A DNA stretch of 64,000 nt from Hymenobacter aranciens (GTDB lineage Bacteria; Bacteroidota; Bacteroidia; Cytophagales; Hymenobacteraceae). The stretch spans positions 18,129-82,128 of the forward strand of contig NZ_JAUQSY010000021.1 in assembly GCF_030580865.1 (NCBI RefSeq), in the 5' to 3' direction. Below the pieces are notes generated by a model. It did not search any database. It was not told the origin of the DNA and saw only the letters and a list, made by a program, of their open reading frames with translations. Within the stretch, counting starts at the first letter, position 1. Each line of letters begins with the position of its first letter. Shown piece after piece: positions 60,526 through 64,000 of the stretch. The position numbers were made by a program, and so were the translations under genes.

Positions 60526-61884
60526 TCACGCGGAGGGCGACCCCGCCCCGTACTCTTCCAATTTCCGATACAACGTCGTCAGCCCAATCCCCAGCCGCCG
60601 GGCCACCTCCGGCTTATTCCCACCCAACTCGGCCATCAGCCGGGCGATGTGCCGGGCCTCCAGCGCCCGCAGGCTGTCGTCGCCAGCATCAGCAGCAAGG
60701 AGCGCGTGCAATTCATCGGGCAGGAAATCAGGGCTCAGAGGCTCGCCGGCCGGGGCCAGGATGGCGGCGCGCTCCAGCACGTTTTTGAGCTCGCGCACGT
60801 TGCCGGGCCACTCGTAGCGCAGCAGCAGCGGCAGGCACTCGGGGGCCAGGCCGGGGATGCGCTTACCCAGCCGGGCGGCGAAGTAGTGCAGGAAAAACTC
60901 GGCCAGCGGCTGCACGTCGGCCGCCCGGGCGCGCAGCGGCGGCACGGCCAGCGTAAACACCGAGAGGCGGTAGTACAAATCGGGGCGGAAGCGGCCCTCG
61001 GCGGCTTCCTGGCGCAGGTTGCGGTTGGTGGCGGCTATCAGGCGCAGGTTCACGTGGGTGGGCTTGGTATCGCCGAGCTTGGTGAACTGCTGCAACTCCA
61101 GCACCCGCAGAAACTTGGCCTGCACGCTCAGCTCCAGCTCCCCGATTTCGTCCAGAAACAGGGTGCCGCCGTGGGCTTCTTCCAGCAGGCCCTTCTTGTC
61201 GGTGAGCGCCCCGGTGAAGGCGCCCCGGCGGTAGCCAAACAGCTCCGACTCCAGCAAATCGCGCGGGAAAGCGCTGCAATTGACCGCCACGAAGGGCTTG
61301 GCGCGCCGCCCGCTGGCAGCGTGGATGGCCTGGGCAAACAGCTCCTTGCCGCTGCCGGTGGGGCCTTCCAGCAGCACGGTGGAGTCGGTGGGCGCTACCT
61401 GCCGGGCCAGTTCCTGGGCGCGGCGCAGCTCGGCCGAGGCCCCAATCATGTCCTCGAAGCGGTATTGCTGGTTCACGCGCCGCTCCAGCTCGGCCACGCG
61501 CTTGCGCAGGCGGGCCTTCTCGGCGGCGCGCTCCACTACCACCACCAGCTGCTGCTCGAAGTCGCCCTTGGTGAGGTAGTCGAAGGCGCCCTGCTTCATG
61601 GCCCGCACGCCGTCGGCAATAGTGCCGAAGGCGGTGAGCAGCACCACTTCGGCCTCGGGCGCGGCGGCCCGGAAGCGGGGCAGCAAATCGACGCCGTGGG
61701 CATCGGGCAGCTTCACGTCGGAGAGGATGAGCAGCACCTCGTCGGCGTGCCGGGCCAGCAGCTCGAAGCCGCGGGCTGCATCGGGCGCTTGCAGCACGGT
61801 GTAGCCTTCCAGCTCCAGCACCCGCGCCAGCAGCTGGCGCAAGCGCGCTTCGTCATCGATGAGGAGGAGGGTGCCGGTGGGCAT
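60526..61884 (-). CDS. Sigma-54-dependent response regulator (NtrC family)
   Basis: A 452-residue regulator from ATG 61882-61884 (MPTGTLLLIDDEARLRQLLA). Receiver phospho-acceptor is Asp56 (LILSDVKLPD). The AAA+ domain has Walker A GPTGSGKE (174-181), an intact GAFTGA loop (221-226) for sigma-54 contact, and Walker B GGTLFLDEIGEL. The C-terminal Fis-type helix-turn-helix is LMAELGGNKPEVARRLGIGL. It is first in the pair with the kinase at 58903. Intact GAFTGA means it should work with RpoN; no -24/-12 target was looked for beyond the window. Confidence 0.92.
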   Translation of the reverse strand: MPTGTLLLIDDEARLRQLLARVLELEGYTVLQAPDAARGFELLARHADEVLLILSDVKLPDAHGVDLLPRFRAAAPEAEVVLLTAFGTIADGVRAMKQGAFDYLTKGDFEQQLVVVVERAAEKARLRKRVAELERRVNQQYRFEDMIGASAELRRAQELARQVAPTDSTVLLEGPTGSGKELFAQAIHAASGRRAKPFVAVNCSAFPRDLLESELFGYRRGAFTGALTDKKGLLEEAHGGTLFLDEIGELELSVQAKFLRVLELQQFTKLGDTKPTHVNLRLIAATNRNLRQEAAEGRFRPDLYYRLSVFTLAVPPLRARAADVQPLAEFFLHYFAARLGKRIPGLAPECLPLLLRYEWPGNVRELKNVLERAAILAPAGEPLSPDFLPDELHALLAADAGDDSLRALEARHIARLMAELGGNKPEVARRLGIGLTTLYRKLEEYGAGSPSA

Positions 61885-61934
61885 GGGGTAGGATTGAAAA
61901 GTTACGGCAACAAAGAACGGGCAGCTTAGACGAC

Positions 61935-61942
61935 TACTTTTG
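61935..61942 (+). promoter_or_regulatory. Possible -7 box (TACTTTTG)
   Basis: TACTTTTG fits TAnnTTTG and lies 27 bp before ATG 61969 in the short divergent gap with the NtrC-type gene. The -33 TTG is not at the ideal position. Confidence 0.42.
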
Positions 61943-61968
61943 ATAAGATTTTCCCAAACACCAAAACG

Positions 61969-62262
61969 ATGAGTGAAGAAAAGCGCGTAGAATGTAGCAC
62001 GCATGGCACACGATACCCAGCTTATATTTGCCAGCACCTGAATTTACATACCCGCGTCGGGTTTTATGAGCCATTCGCTTCTGACCCAAGCGTGACTTAT
62101 TCCGATGATGAACTCAATGCTTGGTGCGACGCCTGCGATGAAGTATTGCTGCGGATAGGCGAATGGAATGACGAGTCAGAAGCTTTTGCAAAAATCAAGC
62201 TCGTTTGTGACGCGTGCTACTTCGATATGAAAGAGCTAAATTTGGGTTATAGAGCGGGTTAA
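61969..62262 (+). CDS. Small Cys-rich, likely zinc-binding protein
   Basis: A 97-residue acidic protein. Potential metal ligands are Cys9 and His12 (CSTHG), Cys21, His23 and His27 (CQHLNLH), Cys53 and Cys56 (WCDACD), and Cys80 and Cys83 (VCDACYF), enough for two zinc sites. No family was recognised. Base composition from 61930 to 62490 is visibly lower in GC than the neighbouring genes, so this gene and the next small ORF may have been acquired. It has its own -7-like box. Confidence 0.7.
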   Translation: MSEEKRVECSTHGTRYPAYICQHLNLHTRVGFYEPFASDPSVTYSDDELNAWCDACDEVLLRIGEWNDESEAFAKIKLVCDACYFDMKELNLGYRAG

Positions 62263-62333
62263 TGCAACCTGATTAGTTTCCTTGCTGTTATATCAGAAGT
62301 CATAATTTCCCAAAGCGTTAGACATTCTACGCC

Positions 62334-62486
62334 ATGAAATTCATCACCAATACCGTTTCCAAGCCCGTTGCAGGCAAAGAAGCTGAAAAGCTGACTAAAG
62401 CCCTCAAAAAAGGTGGCCACGTGGCTAATAGCGCCGCGCAGCAAACAATTGAGCGCATTGCCAAGCGGCGCGCTCAGCAAGCGTAA
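62334..62486 (+). CDS. 50-residue basic protein upstream of the GNAT gene
   Basis: ATG 62334 opens a 50-codon frame ending TAA 62484-62486, five bases before the ATG of the acetyltransferase. The product (MKFITNTVSKPVAGKEAEKL to RIAKRRAQQA) is Lys/Arg/Ala-rich and predicted helical. The spacing implies co-translation with the GNAT gene. It does not look like a classical ribbon-helix-helix antitoxin, but its position is what an antitoxin of a GNAT toxin would have. Function is unproven. Confidence 0.6.
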   Translation: MKFITNTVSKPVAGKEAEKLTKALKKGGHVANSAAQQTIERIAKRRAQQA

Positions 62487-62491
62487 ACAGA

Positions 62492-63097
62492 ATGCCGCCC
62501 GTTGCCCGCTTTGCCGAGGTCGATTTCTCGCTGCACGAAGTAAGCCGCCTGACCCCTGCTTTGGCGGCAACGCTGGGGCAGGGGTTTCGCTGTAAGCGGG
62601 GCGAGTTTGGCACGTTCTGGCGGCGCGGGCGCATTGTGCGGGAGGAACAGGCGCTTATCAGCCGGTGCTGGATTATTGAGAGTGAAGGGTATCTGGCGGG
62701 GTACATCACCCTGCTCACCGACAAGCTGGAGCTGGAACAGCCGCCGCTGGCCAGCGAAGGCGTGCAGTACCGCACCATGCCCGCTGTGAAAATTGGCCTG
62801 CTCGCGGCCGATGGCCGGGCCCGGGGTGCGGGCCGCCGCCTGGTAGAATGGGCTTTGGAATACGCTGCGGTGGAACTGGTGCCCAAGGTTGGCGTCCGCT
62901 TCATGACCGTAGATGCTTTCTACGACCTCGACCCCGACAGCGCTGGGGTGTATTACGATGCCAGTGGTTTCTATGCCCGCCTCGGCTTCAACTTCGTGAA
63001 CCCCGACGAGCCGCTGCCCCCGCAGCAGTCGTATCGCACGATGTACTTCGATTTGAAGCCGCTAGTGGAGGCGCTGCAGGAAACCGCCGCCAGTTAA
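62492..63097 (+). CDS. GNAT-family N-acetyltransferase (possible TacT-like)
   Basis: A 201-residue protein. The GNAT acetyl-CoA region is TMPAVKIGLLAADGRARGAG then RRLVEWALEYAA, fitting the (Q/R)xxGx(G/A) loop, and the C-terminal strand-helix is VRFMTVDAF with SGFYARLGFNFV. The PAVKIGLLA plus Gly-rich loop arrangement is seen in GNAT toxins that acetylate aminoacyl-tRNA as well as in ordinary GNATs. Length is somewhat more than the usual 160-175 of such toxins. A short basic ORF directly upstream could be its partner. Its TAA stop overlaps the convergent stop of the ABC gene (TTAA at 63094-63097). Confidence 0.82.
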   Translation: MPPVARFAEVDFSLHEVSRLTPALAATLGQGFRCKRGEFGTFWRRGRIVREEQALISRCWIIESEGYLAGYITLLTDKLELEQPPLASEGVQYRTMPAVKIGLLAADGRARGAGRRLVEWALEYAAVELVPKVGVRFMTVDAFYDLDPDSAGVYYDASGFYARLGFNFVNPDEPLPPQQSYRTMYFDLKPLVEALQETAAS

Positions 63098-63924
63098 CCC
63101 ACCCGAATTTCCTCCTTAATCCCCTCCACAAACCGCACGAACTCCGGCTCGGCTTCCACGTGGGGGTGCCAGGCTAGGCCGAGGTCGGCGAGGTTGTACT
63201 GGTGGCGGGGGCTGATGGTGGCGCCGGGCAGCAGCTGGCCGCGGGCGTCGCGCTCGGGGCTCAGCAGCCAGAGGCAGTCGGCGAGGGCGGTGGTGGTCAC
63301 GAGGTCGTGCGAGACGATGACGACGGTGTTGAGCTCGTCGGCGGTGGTGACTTCGACGATAATTTTCCGGAGCTCGTCAATCATGGCCACGTCGAGGCCG
63401 GAGAAGGGCTCGTCGAGCAGCAGGAAGTGCTCGGCGCAGAGCAGCTGCTGGGCGATGGCGGCGCGCTGCCGCTGCCCGCCCGAGAGCTGGGCGGGGTATT
63501 TGCGGCCGTGCGCGGCCAGGCCGAAGCGGTCGAGGTAGGCGGCGGCGTGCTGGCGGGCGGCCTCGGGGTGATGGCGGCACTGGGCGGCCAGCAGGAGGTT
63601 GTCGGCCAGGGTGCGGTGCTGGAAGAGCGGGTAGCGCTGCTGCACGAAGCCCACGGCGCCGGGCGTCACGGGCTGCTGGGTGTCGCCCACCCGCACCGTG
63701 CCACTGCCGGGCCGCAGCAGCCCCGCCATGATGCGGCACAGCACCGATTTGCCGATGCCCGAGCGACCGTAGACGCCGACGACCTGGCCCTGCTGCATAT
63801 TGGGGCGGGTGACGTTTAAAACCTGAAGGTTGATATCGCGCAGAATTAGGTCGTTGTTGATGGAGTGGGAGATGTTTTCTAAAGTCAGAAGGGGTTGGTG
63901 GTAGGAGTGGGGAAGGGGTGTCAT
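63094..63924 (-). CDS. ABC transporter ATP-binding protein
   Basis: A 276-residue ATPase. Walker A is GRSGIGKS (near residue 53-60), Q-loop in GFVQQRYPLF, signature LSGGQRQRAAIAQQL, Walker B HFLLLDEPFSGLDVAM, and the switch His in IVSHDL. No permease gene is in view; one could lie beyond the window. The ATG at 63922-63924 shares its first base position with the heptamer array, and the frame stays open through the array, so the true start could lie further out. The substrate class cannot be told; the short C-terminal extension is not a known regulatory domain. Confidence 0.85.
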   Translation of the reverse strand: MTPLPHSYHQPLLTLENISHSINNDLILRDINLQVLNVTRPNMQQGQVVGVYGRSGIGKSVLCRIMAGLLRPGSGTVRVGDTQQPVTPGAVGFVQQRYPLFQHRTLADNLLLAAQCRHHPEAARQHAAAYLDRFGLAAHGRKYPAQLSGGQRQRAAIAQQLLCAEHFLLLDEPFSGLDVAMIDELRKIIVEVTTADELNTVVIVSHDLVTTTALADCLWLLSPERDARGQLLPGATISPRHQYNLADLGLAWHPHVEAEPEFVRFVEGIKEEIRVG

Positions 63925-64000
63925 TGGGAGTTGGGAGTTGGGAGTTGGGAGTTGGGAGTTGGGAGTTGGGAGTTGGGAGTTGGGAGTTGGGAGTTGGGAG
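63924..64000. repeat. Heptanucleotide tandem array, at least 11 x TTGGGAG
   Basis: Eleven perfect copies of TTGGGAG fill the last 77 bp and continue past the window edge. The first T of the array is the complement of the A of the ABC gene's ATG. On the minus strand the frame is open through the array (7-residue periodic peptide), so copy number would change the upstream frame by one base per unit. Confidence 0.95.

Overview
The window reads as chromosomal DNA from a GC-rich member of the Bacteroidota, most like Hymenobacter or a close relative (Cytophagales). The reasons are: two large secreted proteins with C-terminal Por/type IX sorting domains, a Bacteroidota-type promoter (TTG, 19 bp, TAnnTTTG), many TPR histidine kinases, a bacteriophytochrome with its heme oxygenase, and many non-ATG starts. 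No rRNA, transposase, integrase, prophage or CRISPR array was seen. There is one tRNA gene, tRNA-Leu(CAA).

Layout. 1-4.3 kb: the end of an unknown gene, two small LTXXQ/Spy-like secreted proteins, an APC amino-acid permease, a pair of opposed heptanucleotide arrays, a secreted protein and a DUF2945 protein. 4.5-11.7 kb: two paralogous TPR histidine kinases, one NarL-type regulator, and a ricin-like/PD40/OmpA protein. 11.9-14.7 kb: a His-rich membrane protein and a Tat-type FAD lipoprotein oxidoreductase. 15.7-20.5 kb: a red-light sensing operon (heme oxygenase, bacteriophytochrome, single-domain receiver, receiver-kinase) preceded by three 42-bp direct repeats. 20.7-25.1 kb: a polyamine-type operon (SpeD-like, DUF4178, small His/Gly-rich peptide, DUF350, membrane-fused SpeE, uncharacterised protein). 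25.2-34.4 kb: mixed housekeeping genes (HscB, tRNA-Leu, ASCH, SNF2 helicase with SWIM finger, AI-2E permease, YjbQ). 34.5-48.7 kb: surface proteins, including a 2786-residue protein whose repeats divide into five seven-bladed propellers. 48.9-54 kb: SAM hydrolase, PhoH, an sce7726-like nuclease and DNA polymerase IV preceded by an 11-unit, 21-bp array. 54.2-63.9 kb: AsmA-like protein, glycine-zipper protein, an NtrC-type two-component pair, a Cys-rich protein, a 50-residue ORF plus GNAT pair, and an ABC ATPase whose start codon touches a third heptanucleotide array.

The most unusual content is between and at the edges of genes. At least four classes of long inverted-repeat elements sit at stop codons or between convergent genes. 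One class (three copies near 23.4, 51.1 and 60.4 kb) always has the same orientation and lies within 0-6 bp of a minus-strand stop codon. Another class supplies the last 12 codons of a histidine kinase and the start codon of a membrane protein. Three heptanucleotide arrays share a TT(G/C)GG-type unit.

The best candidate for a poorly described system is the SpeD-DUF4178-DUF350-membrane-SpeE operon. Its SpeD keeps the pyruvoyl serine and the active-site histidine but has serine where the characterised enzyme has its catalytic cysteine. Everything here is from reading the sequence; no database search was possible.
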